A stretch of DNA of 42,058 nucleotides. Origin: Myxococcales bacterium. Its GTDB lineage: Bacteria; Myxococcota_A; Polyangia; Haliangiales; Haliangiaceae. Below are positions 21,633 through 28,137 of the stretch, piece after piece (the first letter of the stretch is position 1; the number at the start of each line of letters is the position of its first letter). Made by a program: the position numbers and the translations under genes. Where the stretch lies: assembly GCA_947483555.1 (NCBI GenBank), contig CANKMW010000087.1, positions 1 through 42,058 on the forward strand. Reading direction: 5' to 3'. The notes below the pieces were generated by a model. It was not told where the DNA came from. It worked only from the letters and a program-made list of their open reading frames with translations, and did no database searches.

Positions 21633-22117
21633 CCCGCTCCGTCCCCTCGCCCACCGCCGAGCGTGCCCGCGCCGCGCTGCGCTGGGCGTGGCGCTGGCCG
21701 CAGGGCTTCATGATGCTGTTCGTCGCCGTGCAGCTGCTGTTGCCGTTGCACTACTACCTCGCCCGCCTCGACTCGCACGACGAGCGCTTCGCGTGGCGCA
21801 TGTTCTCGCCGACCCGCATGACGACCTGCTCGGTGGCGATGACCGTCGACGGCCAGCCGGTGGCCCTCGGCCAGGAGTTCCACCAGGCATGGATCGAGAT
21901 CGCGCAGCGCGGCCGCCGCCGCGTGGTCGAGGCGATGGGCGCGCGCCTGTGCAAGAAACACGCGGGCAAGGCCGTGATCGCGCGCCTGGAGTGCACGCCG
22001 ATCGTGTCGCGCCACAGCCTGGGCCCACCACCGCCGACCATGACCCGGAGCGCGTGGCTGCGCGGCCGGCCCTACTACATGGGTGGCTTCGACCTGTGCA
22101 CGATCCCGGAGCTGTGA
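21629..22117 (+). CDS. Small membrane-anchored protein paired with the HTTM protein
   Basis: A 162-residue product from a GTG overlapping the lhr stop. One hydrophobic segment (about 26-48, FMMLFVAVQLLLPLHYYL) is followed by an outside or inside domain with WRMFSPTRMTTC and three more cysteines. A protein of this kind commonly precedes HTTM (vitamin-K-gamma-carboxylase-like) genes in bacteria, and part of it (HYYLARLDSHDERFAWRMFS) resembles a stretch of that family. The next gene begins immediately after its stop, so the two products probably form a complex. Function unknown. Confidence 0.75.
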
Positions 22118-23785
22118 GTGGCGAAGCGGGCCCATCCACGACGCGGGAAGGTTGCGAAGCCGCCGGTTTCGGTTTCGGCTCCGGTTTCGGCTCCGGTTTC
22201 GGCTCCGGTTTCGGCTCCGGTTTCGGCTCCGGTTTCGGCTCCGGTTTCGGCTCCGGTTTCGGCTCCGGTTTCGGCTCCGGTTTCGGCTCCGGTCCGGGCT
22301 TCGAAACGAGCTGCGCGCAAGGCCGGCGGCTTGTGGGCGCTCGAGCTGTCGTGGGCCAAGTGGCTGAGCTTCCGCTTCGTCTTCTTCGGCTTGCTCGCGG
22401 TCGACGCCTTCCTGCAGCTGCCGCACGCGTCGCGGTATGGCGCCGGCGGCTTCAACGTCGCTCACGTCAGCGCGGTGCCGCTGCCCGAGCCGGGTCGGGC
22501 CAGCATCACCTTCGTCCACGGCGCACTCTGCATCCTGTTCGCGCTGGTCGCTCAGGGCGCGCTCGTCCGCGTCGCCTTGCCGCTGGCGACCGCGCTGTAC
22601 GGTTGGGCCTACTTCTCGAGCCAGCTCGACTCGTACCAGCACCACTACCTGGTGTGGCTGCTGCTCGTGGTGCTGTGTTTCGCGCCCCGGGCGCCGGATT
22701 CGCTTCCGGCCGGCGCGGGCCCCAGCGCGACGCGACGGGTGACGAGCTGGGCGTTCCGGCTGGCGCTGATCCAGGTCGGCATCGTCTACGCCTGGGCCGC
22801 GATCTCCAAGATCGACACCCTGTGGCTCGACGGCAGCGCGCTCTACATCCAGATCCAGGACGGCTGGGTCCGCTCGCTGGTCGGCTCGATCGGCTTCGAA
22901 CGGGTGGCGGTGATGGTGATGGGTGTCGAGCTGTTCCTGGCCGCGGCGGTGTGGATCCGGCCCCTGCGCGTGCCGGCGATCGTCGCCGGCGTTGGCCTGC
23001 ACGTTGGCGTCGAGCTGATCGGCCTCGAGATCGGGCTGTTCTCGTACCTGATGATCGCGGTCTACCTGCTGCTGGTCCCCGACCTGCTCTACACCGCGAC
23101 CGCGGCGCAGATCACGCCGTTGCTCGGCCGGCTCGGCCGCCGCTTGCCGATCGCGGCGCTGGCCCACGCCGGCTGGCCGATCGCCATCGCGTTGCTGGTC
23201 GCCGCGGTGGTCGTCATCCCGCTCCCGTTCGGCGGGGTCGTCGCGGTCGCCGTCGTCCTGCTGCTCGCCGGTACCGTGGCCGCACTGCTGTCGCCCGCAC
23301 GCGGACGCCGCGGACGATTGGCGTGGGCGTTTGCGCTCGCGGCCGCGGTCCCGATCGTGGTGAACGCCAGGACCGACGTCGCCTCCGACTACTATCGCTA
23401 CTGGGCTGGCTCGGCGCGACGGCTCGGTGACGACGCCGACGCGCGACGCGCCTACCTCGGCCTGCTCGAGGTCGAGCCGGGGTCCGAGTACGCCCACTAC
23501 TACCTCGGCAAGCTCGACAGTGACGCCGGACGCCTCGACGCCGCCATCGATCACTACCGCCGCGCCCAGCGCGGCGACCCGACCCGGGCCCGCGCCTTCT
23601 TCGCCGAGGCCGACGTGAGGCTGCGCCAGAACGATCGCGAGCTCGCCCGGGCCGCGCTCGAGGCCGGCCTGCGCATCGAGCCCGCCAACGCTCAGGCCCA
23701 GGGCCAGCTCACCAGCCTCGGCGGCACCCGCCCGTCCCCCGGCGCCGGCCGGGTCGAAGCACGCGTCACCGGCGATGACGACTAG
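22118..23785 (+). CDS. HTTM-domain membrane protein with TPR tail
   Basis: A 555-residue protein from the GTG directly after the previous stop. Residues 1-70 are basic and contain ten perfect PVSA repeats encoded by a 12-bp minisatellite. An HTTM domain with several TM helices follows (about 78-360), including the conserved HHYLVWLLLVVLCFAPR and YAWAAISKIDTLWLDG blocks; eukaryotic members are vitamin-K-dependent gamma-carboxylases, whereas most bacterial ones have no known activity. Two or three more TM helices (to about 425) lead to a TPR-like region (about 430-530: ARRAYLGLLEVEPGSEYAHYYLGKL). The last 11 bases overlap the nth gene. Confidence 0.85.
   Translation: MAKRAHPRRGKVAKPPVSVSAPVSAPVSAPVSAPVSAPVSAPVSAPVSAPVSAPVSAPVRASKRAARKAGGLWALELSWAKWLSFRFVFFGLLAVDAFLQLPHASRYGAGGFNVAHVSAVPLPEPGRASITFVHGALCILFALVAQGALVRVALPLATALYGWAYFSSQLDSYQHHYLVWLLLVVLCFAPRAPDSLPAGAGPSATRRVTSWAFRLALIQVGIVYAWAAISKIDTLWLDGSALYIQIQDGWVRSLVGSIGFERVAVMVMGVELFLAAAVWIRPLRVPAIVAGVGLHVGVELIGLEIGLFSYLMIAVYLLLVPDLLYTATAAQITPLLGRLGRRLPIAALAHAGWPIAIALLVAAVVVIPLPFGGVVAVAVVLLLAGTVAALLSPARGRRGRLAWAFALAAAVPIVVNARTDVASDYYRYWAGSARRLGDDADARRAYLGLLEVEPGSEYAHYYLGKLDSDAGRLDAAIDHYRRAQRGDPTRARAFFAEADVRLRQNDRELARAALEAGLRIEPANAQAQGQLTSLGGTRPSPGAGRVEARVTGDDD
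22171..22290 (+). repeat. Coding minisatellite, ten perfect 12-bp units
   Basis: GGTTTCGGCTCC repeated ten times without a mismatch, preceded by one half unit (22165-22170). The unit is a multiple of three, so copy-number change keeps the frame; it encodes PVSA repeats in a basic N-terminal region before the first TM helix. Perfect identity of the units implies recent expansion. Confidence 0.97.
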
Positions 23786-24443
23786 CCGCGCCGATCGATC
23801 GGCGCGCATCGCCGCCATCCTCGACGACCGATTCCCGCGGCCGGCGATCCCGCTCGAACACGACGATCCGTTCCAGCTCCTGGTCGCGGTCGTGCTCTCG
23901 GCGCAGACCACCGATGCGCGGGTCAACCTGGTGACCCCGGCCCTGTTCGCTCGCGCCCGCGATGCGCCGACGATGGCCAGGCTGCCGGTCGCGACCATCC
24001 TGGGGTTCATTCGCACCTGCGGCCTGGCGCCCACCAAGGCCAGGAACGTGCACGCGCTGTCCGCCGACCTGGTTCGCGATCACGGCGGTCAGGTGCCCGC
24101 CGACTTCGCCGCGCTCGAGGCGCTGCCCGGCGTCGGCCACAAGACCGCCAGCGTGGTGATGGCGCAAGCCTTCGGCGTGCCGGCGTTTCCGGTCGACACC
24201 CACATCCATCGCCTGGCCGCGCGCTGGGGGCTGTCGTCGGGCAAGGACGTGGTCACCACCGAACGCGACCTCAAGCGCAGCTTTCCCGAGGCGCGCTGGA
24301 ACCCGCTCCACCTCCAGATCATCTACTTCGGCCGTCGCTACTGTCCGGCGCGCGGACACGTCATCGCCGCCTGCCCGATCTGCGCCTGGGCCATGTCGCG
24401 GACCCGGGCCGCCGCCGAGCGCGCGGCCGGCAGCAGTCGCTGA
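23775..24443 (+). CDS. nth: Endonuclease III (base-excision repair DNA glycosylase/lyase)
   Basis: A 222-residue protein with the helix-hairpin-helix LPGVGHKTA (catalytic Lys) and the catalytic Asp in FPVDTHIHRL. LSAQTTD near the N-terminus is the helix that contacts the flipped base. The C-terminal FeS region reads YCPARGHVIAACPIC and then lacks the fourth Cys; the spacing also differs from the E. coli C-x6-C-x2-C-x5-C pattern. Other bacteria appear to have similar variants, but the cluster may be incomplete or absent. The gene overlaps the 3' end of the HTTM gene by 11 bases. Confidence 0.93.
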   Translation: MTTSRADRSARIAAILDDRFPRPAIPLEHDDPFQLLVAVVLSAQTTDARVNLVTPALFARARDAPTMARLPVATILGFIRTCGLAPTKARNVHALSADLVRDHGGQVPADFAALEALPGVGHKTASVVMAQAFGVPAFPVDTHIHRLAARWGLSSGKDVVTTERDLKRSFPEARWNPLHLQIIYFGRRYCPARGHVIAACPICAWAMSRTRAAAERAAGSSR

Positions 24444-24494
24444 TCGACTCGCCGCCAGCAGCGTCGGGCCGGCACTCGCGCTACGCTCGACGCT

Positions 24495-24516
24495 GATCAC
24501 GTTGCGACACGTGATC
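24495..24516. terminator. Perfect 8-bp inverted repeat downstream of nth
   Basis: GATCACGT, a 6-base loop, then ACGTGATC. There is no T-run, so it may be a protein-binding palindrome or a weak terminator rather than an intrinsic one. Confidence 0.45.
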
Positions 24517-24534
24517 GAGATGCACCACGTTTCC

Positions 24535-24644
24535 GCTCGTCCTGAGCGAAACGCGAGCGCAAGCGAGCGTGAGTCGAAGGACGTACTCCCTCGAACATGC
24601 GCACTTCGACTCGGCCGCTGCGCGGCCTCGCTCAGTGCGAACGG
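24535..24644. repeat. REP/BIME-like pair of hairpins
   Basis: Two imperfect hairpins in inverted orientation. The first is closed by CGTCCT/AGGACG (24538-24543 with 24578-24583). The second is closed by CGCACT/AGTGCG (24600-24605 with 24634-24639) and has an inner perfect stem GGCCGC-tgc-GCGGCC (24613-24627). Both carry GAGCGA on one side and GAGTCGA on the other when read in the same sense, which identifies them as two opposed copies of one repeat. This resembles the widespread CTTCGACTC/GCTCAGGACG class of REP elements. It fills most of the 268-base gap after nth. Confidence 0.75.
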
Positions 24645-24699
24645 TGTTGGAACTGGTCGACATGTTGGGTGTTGCGGAGCCAAGTGAACGGCATTGGCG

Positions 24700-24705
24700 T
24701 ACGCT
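24700..24705 (+). promoter_or_regulatory. Candidate -10 box, leaderless start
   Basis: TACGCT ends 6 bases before the ATG at 24712. No Shine-Dalgarno site and no good -35 box are visible. Confidence 0.3.
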
Positions 24706-24711
24706 CGACCG

Positions 24712-25260
24712 ATGAGCGCATCGCGTGCTGGCTGGATCGGGATCGGGATCGGGATCGGCGTTGCCGTCGCCGGATGCGGCGGCGGCGGCGACGGCGCGGC
24801 GTTCGTCGGCACGTACCAGATCACGTCGCACCGCCACAACACGCTGCAGGGCTCGACGGTGTCGTGCGCCGATCCGGGCCCCGCGGTGACCAACGGCGCG
24901 CCCTACCTCGCCCTGATCGTCGATCCGTTCTTCGCCGATCCCGACTTCATCCGGCTGCAGCAGTGCACCGCGCCCGGCGCCTGCACCGACGAGCTGGTCA
25001 CCTTCAACCCCGGCGACCCCGGCCTGATCACGGAATCGGCCAACACCCAGACCGGCGGCGGCATCACGTCGTGTGGGCTGTACGCCGGCCGCGCCACCGC
25101 CGCGCTCACCGGCGAGCTGGTGCGGGTCGAGGTCCGGTCGTGGGCCGAGTTCGTCGATCTGCCGGCGTCCGACTGCACGCTGTCGCGCGCCGAGGACCTC
25201 CGCGACAGCGCCGCCTGCCGCGAGGTCGAGATCTGGGACGCGACCCGGGTCGCGCCGTAG
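24712..25260 (+). CDS. Lipoprotein with repeat-encoded signal peptide
   Basis: A 182-residue product from ATG 24712. The signal peptide contains IGIGIGIG, encoded by four tandem GGATCG units, and ends in a lipobox AVAGC (Cys23) followed by GGGGDG. The mature domain has six cysteines (for example QQCTAPGACTDE, SDCTLS, AACREVEIW) and no recognised fold. Probably a surface or periplasmic lipoprotein of the kind common in Myxococcota. Confidence 0.75.
   Translation: MSASRAGWIGIGIGIGVAVAGCGGGGDGAAFVGTYQITSHRHNTLQGSTVSCADPGPAVTNGAPYLALIVDPFFADPDFIRLQQCTAPGACTDELVTFNPGDPGLITESANTQTGGGITSCGLYAGRATAALTGELVRVEVRSWAEFVDLPASDCTLSRAEDLRDSAACREVEIWDATRVAP
24734..24757 (+). repeat. Four tandem 6-bp units inside a signal peptide
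   Basis: GGATCG four times in a row. Each unit encodes two residues (Gly-Ile alternation) of the hydrophobic core of the lipoprotein signal peptide; unit gain or loss would lengthen or shorten the core in frame. Confidence 0.95.
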
Positions 25261-25298
25261 GCCGGGCGAGCCCGGACGGCTCGCATCACCCGCTCCGG

Positions 25299-25631
25299 TC
25301 ACCTCGACGCCGGCACCACGAGGTAGACGTTGCGGTCGGCGGTGACGCTGAGCTGCTTGGTACGAGCCACGGTGCACAGCGCCAGATCCCAGGGCACCTT
25401 GCGCAGCCGCAGCGTGACCGCGCCGTGAACCTCGTCGGCGACGACGACGTTGATGGCCCCGACGTCGGCGAGCATGCGGAACACGTCGTGGAGCGGGGCC
25501 GCCTTCAGATCGAGATCGACGGTGCGGCCGCGCCAGCGCGTGCCCGGCGCGCACGCATCACGCGGGTCGGCCAGCGCGGCTGCCGGCATGGCAGCCACCA
25601 CAGCGGCGAGGGCGAGCGCACGACGCACCAC
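25299..25631 (-). CDS. Secreted stand-alone STN/secretin N-domain protein
   Basis: A 110-residue product with a Sec signal peptide (cleavage likely after ALA at about 21). The rest matches the short N-terminal domain of secretins and TonB receptors (STN, PilQ-like): LDLKAAPLHDVFRMLADVGAINVVVADEVHGAVTLRLRKVPWDLAL, ending VYLVVP. In secretins this domain is periplasmic and precedes a pore domain; here no pore is present. It could act as a free adaptor of a secretion or pilus machine, or be a relic. Two cysteines (Cys27 and one in LCTVA) may form a disulfide. Confidence 0.8.
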   Translation of the reverse strand: MVRRALALAAVVAAMPAAALADPRDACAPGTRWRGRTVDLDLKAAPLHDVFRMLADVGAINVVVADEVHGAVTLRLRKVPWDLALCTVARTKQLSVTADRNVYLVVPASR

Positions 25632-25692
25632 GGCAGCGTAGCGCGGTCACCACCCCGCGACACCGGGGATCGATCGTGGCAAGGTCGGCACG

Positions 25693-26391
25693 ATGTCCGA
25701 GGCAAACGACGACAAGCGGGCCCGCATCGTCGACGCGCGCCGCAAGCTCCGCGAACGGTTCCTCGACAAGATCGCGGGCACGCCCTCGCTGGCCGACGGT
25801 GCGCCGATGGGCAGCGGGCCGACCAACCGTCACGGCATGCCGCAGCTGCCGCCCGATCAGTACGAGACCCGCAAGTGGCCGGTGCTCGACCTCGGCGTCA
25901 AGCCCAAGGTCTCCACCGCGACGTGGTCGCTGACCATCGACGGCGCCGTGCGGCGCCCGACGACGCTGGCGTGGAGCGACCTGCTGGCCCTCGAGCAGAT
26001 CGAGGACGTCAGCGATTTTCACTGCGTCACCAAGTGGTCGAAGCTGAACCTGCGCTGGCGCGGCGTGCGACTCGCCGACGTGCTCGCGCTGGCCGAGCCG
26101 GCCGACGAGGCGCGCTTTCTGATGTGCCACGCCCACGACAGCTACACCGTCAACCTGCCCGTCGAGGAGGCGCTCAAGCCCGACGTCCTGCTCGCCCACA
26201 CCGTCGACGGTGCGCCGCTGCCGGTCGAGCACGGCGGCCCCTGCCGCGTGATCACGCCGCAGCTCTACGCCTGGAAGGGCGCCAAGTGGGTCAAGCGCAT
26301 CGAGCTGCTGACCGCCGACCAGCTCGGCTTCTGGGAAGAACGTGGGTACTCGAACACCGCCTACCCGTGGCGCAACGACCGCTACTCCTGA
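25693..26391 (+). CDS. Sulfite-oxidase-family molybdopterin-dependent oxidoreductase
   Basis: A 232-residue protein. Residues about 75-215 form a PF00174 SUOX fold: WSLTIDGAVRRPTTLAWSDLLAL, then DFHCVTKWS with Cys111 as the expected molybdenum ligand, WRGVRLADVLALAEP, FLMCHAHDSYTVNLPVEEAL, GGPCRVITPQLYAWKGAKWVKRIEL. The last block is the typical C-terminal signature, and WEERGYSN closes the domain. There is no Tat or Sec signal, so unlike MsrP/YedY it should be cytoplasmic. The electron acceptor and substrate are unknown. No molybdopterin synthesis genes are nearby. Confidence 0.92.
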   Translation: MSEANDDKRARIVDARRKLRERFLDKIAGTPSLADGAPMGSGPTNRHGMPQLPPDQYETRKWPVLDLGVKPKVSTATWSLTIDGAVRRPTTLAWSDLLALEQIEDVSDFHCVTKWSKLNLRWRGVRLADVLALAEPADEARFLMCHAHDSYTVNLPVEEALKPDVLLAHTVDGAPLPVEHGGPCRVITPQLYAWKGAKWVKRIELLTADQLGFWEERGYSNTAYPWRNDRYS

Positions 26392-26463
26392 CCCGCCCGT
26401 TTTGCCGTGCAATTACAAATGGTTGTTAGATTGATCGATCATGCGTCTTGCATTTCCGATCAG

Positions 26464-26479
26464 GAATGAATATTCATTC
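26464..26479. promoter_or_regulatory. Palindromic operator upstream of the TetR gene
   Basis: GAATGAATATTCATTC, a perfect 16-bp palindrome, lies in a rare AT-rich island (about 26395-26480). A copy with one changed base is present upstream of the neighbouring SDR gene (27164-27179), and the flanks CAG and T are shared. A weak promoter (TTGCAT 26448, TATTCA 26471, spacer 17) would overlap it. The natural reading is an autoregulatory site of the TetR protein. Confidence 0.8.
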
Positions 26480-26489
26480 TCCTGCGCCG

Positions 26490-27116
26490 ATGAGTCCCCG
26501 AGCCCGCTCCTCAGACGCCGCCACCGTCCGCCGCCCCGCGCCCACCACCGAGCGCGGCGCGGACAAGCGCGGCGCCATCCTGCAGGCGGCGCTCGAGCTG
26601 TTCGTCGAGCGTGGCTTCCACGGCACCGCCGTGCCCGAGGTCGCCGACCGCGCCGTGGTCGGCGCCGGCACCATCTACCGCTACTTCGCCTCGAAGGAAG
26701 CGCTGGTCAACGAGCTCTACCAGCGCCACAAGTCGCTGCTCAGCGGCCGCGTGCTGCGCGATTTTCCCCTCGGTGCGTCAGCGCGCGAACAGTATGGCGC
26801 GCTGTGGCGTCGGATGGTGAAGTACGCCCAGGACGAGCCGCTGGGCTTCGCGTTCCTCGAGCTCCACAACCACGCCTCGTACCTCGACGCCGACTCGAAG
26901 GCGCTCGAGGAGCGCATCACCAACTTCGGCCTCGAGTTCATCCGCCAGGCCCAGCACCGCGGCGATCTGCGCCCGGTGGAACCGCTGCTGCTCATCGGCA
27001 TCGTGATGGGCGCGTTCATCGGCCTGGTCCGCAAGTCCGCCGAGTGCGGGCTGGTTCTCGACGACGCTGCCTGGAACACTGCCGAGCAGTGCGTCTGGGA
27101 AGCGATCCGGGTCTGA
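26490..27116 (+). CDS. TetR-family transcriptional regulator
   Basis: A 208-residue protein from ATG 26490, chosen because earlier in-frame starts (26448, 26466) lie in or before the operator. The HTH is at about 30-75: ILQAALELFVERGFHGTAVPEVADRAVVGAGTIYRYFASKEALVNELY, a textbook TetR_N with the recognition helix GAGTIYRYF. The C-terminal ligand domain is helical with no recognised subtype. It probably represses itself and the following SDR gene through the shared palindrome; the ligand is unknown, perhaps a substrate of the SDR enzyme or a fatty acyl or aromatic compound. Confidence 0.92.
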   Translation: MSPRARSSDAATVRRPAPTTERGADKRGAILQAALELFVERGFHGTAVPEVADRAVVGAGTIYRYFASKEALVNELYQRHKSLLSGRVLRDFPLGASAREQYGALWRRMVKYAQDEPLGFAFLELHNHASYLDADSKALEERITNFGLEFIRQAQHRGDLRPVEPLLLIGIVMGAFIGLVRKSAECGLVLDDAAWNTAEQCVWEAIRV

Positions 27117-27163
27117 TGACCTCCCGAACCATCTGATTCAACTCACTTTTTTTCGTTCAACAG

Positions 27164-27179
27164 GAATGAATGTTCATTC
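27164..27179. promoter_or_regulatory. Palindromic operator upstream of the SDR gene
   Basis: GAATGAATGTTCATTC differs by one central base from the perfect palindrome before the TetR gene. It ends 22 bases before the SDR start, where it could block a promoter, and sits in the second AT-rich island of the window. Confidence 0.78.
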
Positions 27180-27201
27180 TTTTCGACCCCAGGAGAAGCC
27201 C

Positions 27202-28116
27202 ATGTCGACCACTGCCAAGCCCGCTCAGACCGTCCTCATCACCGGCGCCACCGCCGGCATCGGCCGCGCCACCGCGCTCCATCTGGCCCGGGCCGGCTAT
27301 CACGTCATCGCCACCGGGCGCCGCGCCGCCGAGCTCGACAAGCTGCGCGCCGAGACGCCGGCCGGCGCTCGCCTCGACACCGCGCTGCTCGATGTGACCA
27401 GCCTGGCCTCGATCGCTGCCGCGGTGGTCGAGGTCGACCGCCTCACCGGCGGCCGCGGCCTCGACGCCCTGGTCAACAACGCCGGCTACGGGCTGGTCGG
27501 TCCGCTCACCGAGATCGCCGACGCCGATCTGCGCAAGCAGTACGACACCAACGTCTTCGGCGTGATGGCGGTGACGCGCGCGTTCGTGCCTCGGATGCGC
27601 GACCGCGGTCGGGGACGGATCGTCAACGTCTCGAGCATGGGCGGCAAGATGACGTTCCCGTTCATGGGCGCGTACAACTCGACCAAGTACGCCGTCGAGT
27701 CGCTGTCCGACGCGCTCCGCTACGAGCTGCGCGCCTTCGGCATCGACGTGGTGCTGATCGAGCCGGGCGCCATCCACACCAACTTCGCCGAGACCTCGAT
27801 GGCGCCGGTGAGCGAGTACGCGAACACCGTCTACGGCGCGGCGATCGCCAGGTCCGAGACGCTCCAGAAGCGGATGATGTCGACCGCGGTCGGGCCCCAG
27901 GTCGTGGCGCGCGCGATCCACAAGGCGATCAGCCGCCGGCGGCCCGCCGCCCGCTACGTGGCGCCGTGGTACGGCAGCTTCGTCTTCGCGCTGCTCGCCG
28001 TGATCCCGACCCGGGCCACCGACGCGCTGTTCCGCCGCATCGGCTACCTGACGCCGTCGGCCCTGCGCAAGCCCGAGCAGCTCACCGCCGCCGCGAGCGC
28101 GTCGGCCCGCGGGTAG
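27202..28116 (+). CDS. Short-chain dehydrogenase/reductase
   Basis: A 304-residue SDR from ATG 27202 after AGGAG. It has the cofactor motif TGATAGIG, the NNAG motif (NNAGYG), the catalytic Ser in VNVSS and Tyr-x-x-x-Lys in AYNSTKYAVE. The start of strand 2 reads ATGRR, with Arg favouring NADP(H). It belongs to the classical SDRs of about 250 residues with a C-terminal extension (about 245-304) that contains a hydrophobic stretch (FVFALLAVIPT), as in membrane-associated retinol/steroid-type members. Likely controlled by the adjacent TetR regulator. The substrate is unknown. Confidence 0.92.
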   Translation: MSTTAKPAQTVLITGATAGIGRATALHLARAGYHVIATGRRAAELDKLRAETPAGARLDTALLDVTSLASIAAAVVEVDRLTGGRGLDALVNNAGYGLVGPLTEIADADLRKQYDTNVFGVMAVTRAFVPRMRDRGRGRIVNVSSMGGKMTFPFMGAYNSTKYAVESLSDALRYELRAFGIDVVLIEPGAIHTNFAETSMAPVSEYANTVYGAAIARSETLQKRMMSTAVGPQVVARAIHKAISRRRPAARYVAPWYGSFVFALLAVIPTRATDALFRRIGYLTPSALRKPEQLTAAASASARG

Positions 28117-28137
28117 CCACGCCGCCCGGCGCGGGCC

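Noticed and set aside
22171..22290. A CRISPR array
   Set aside because: The 12-bp units are contiguous with no spacers and lie inside a coding region.
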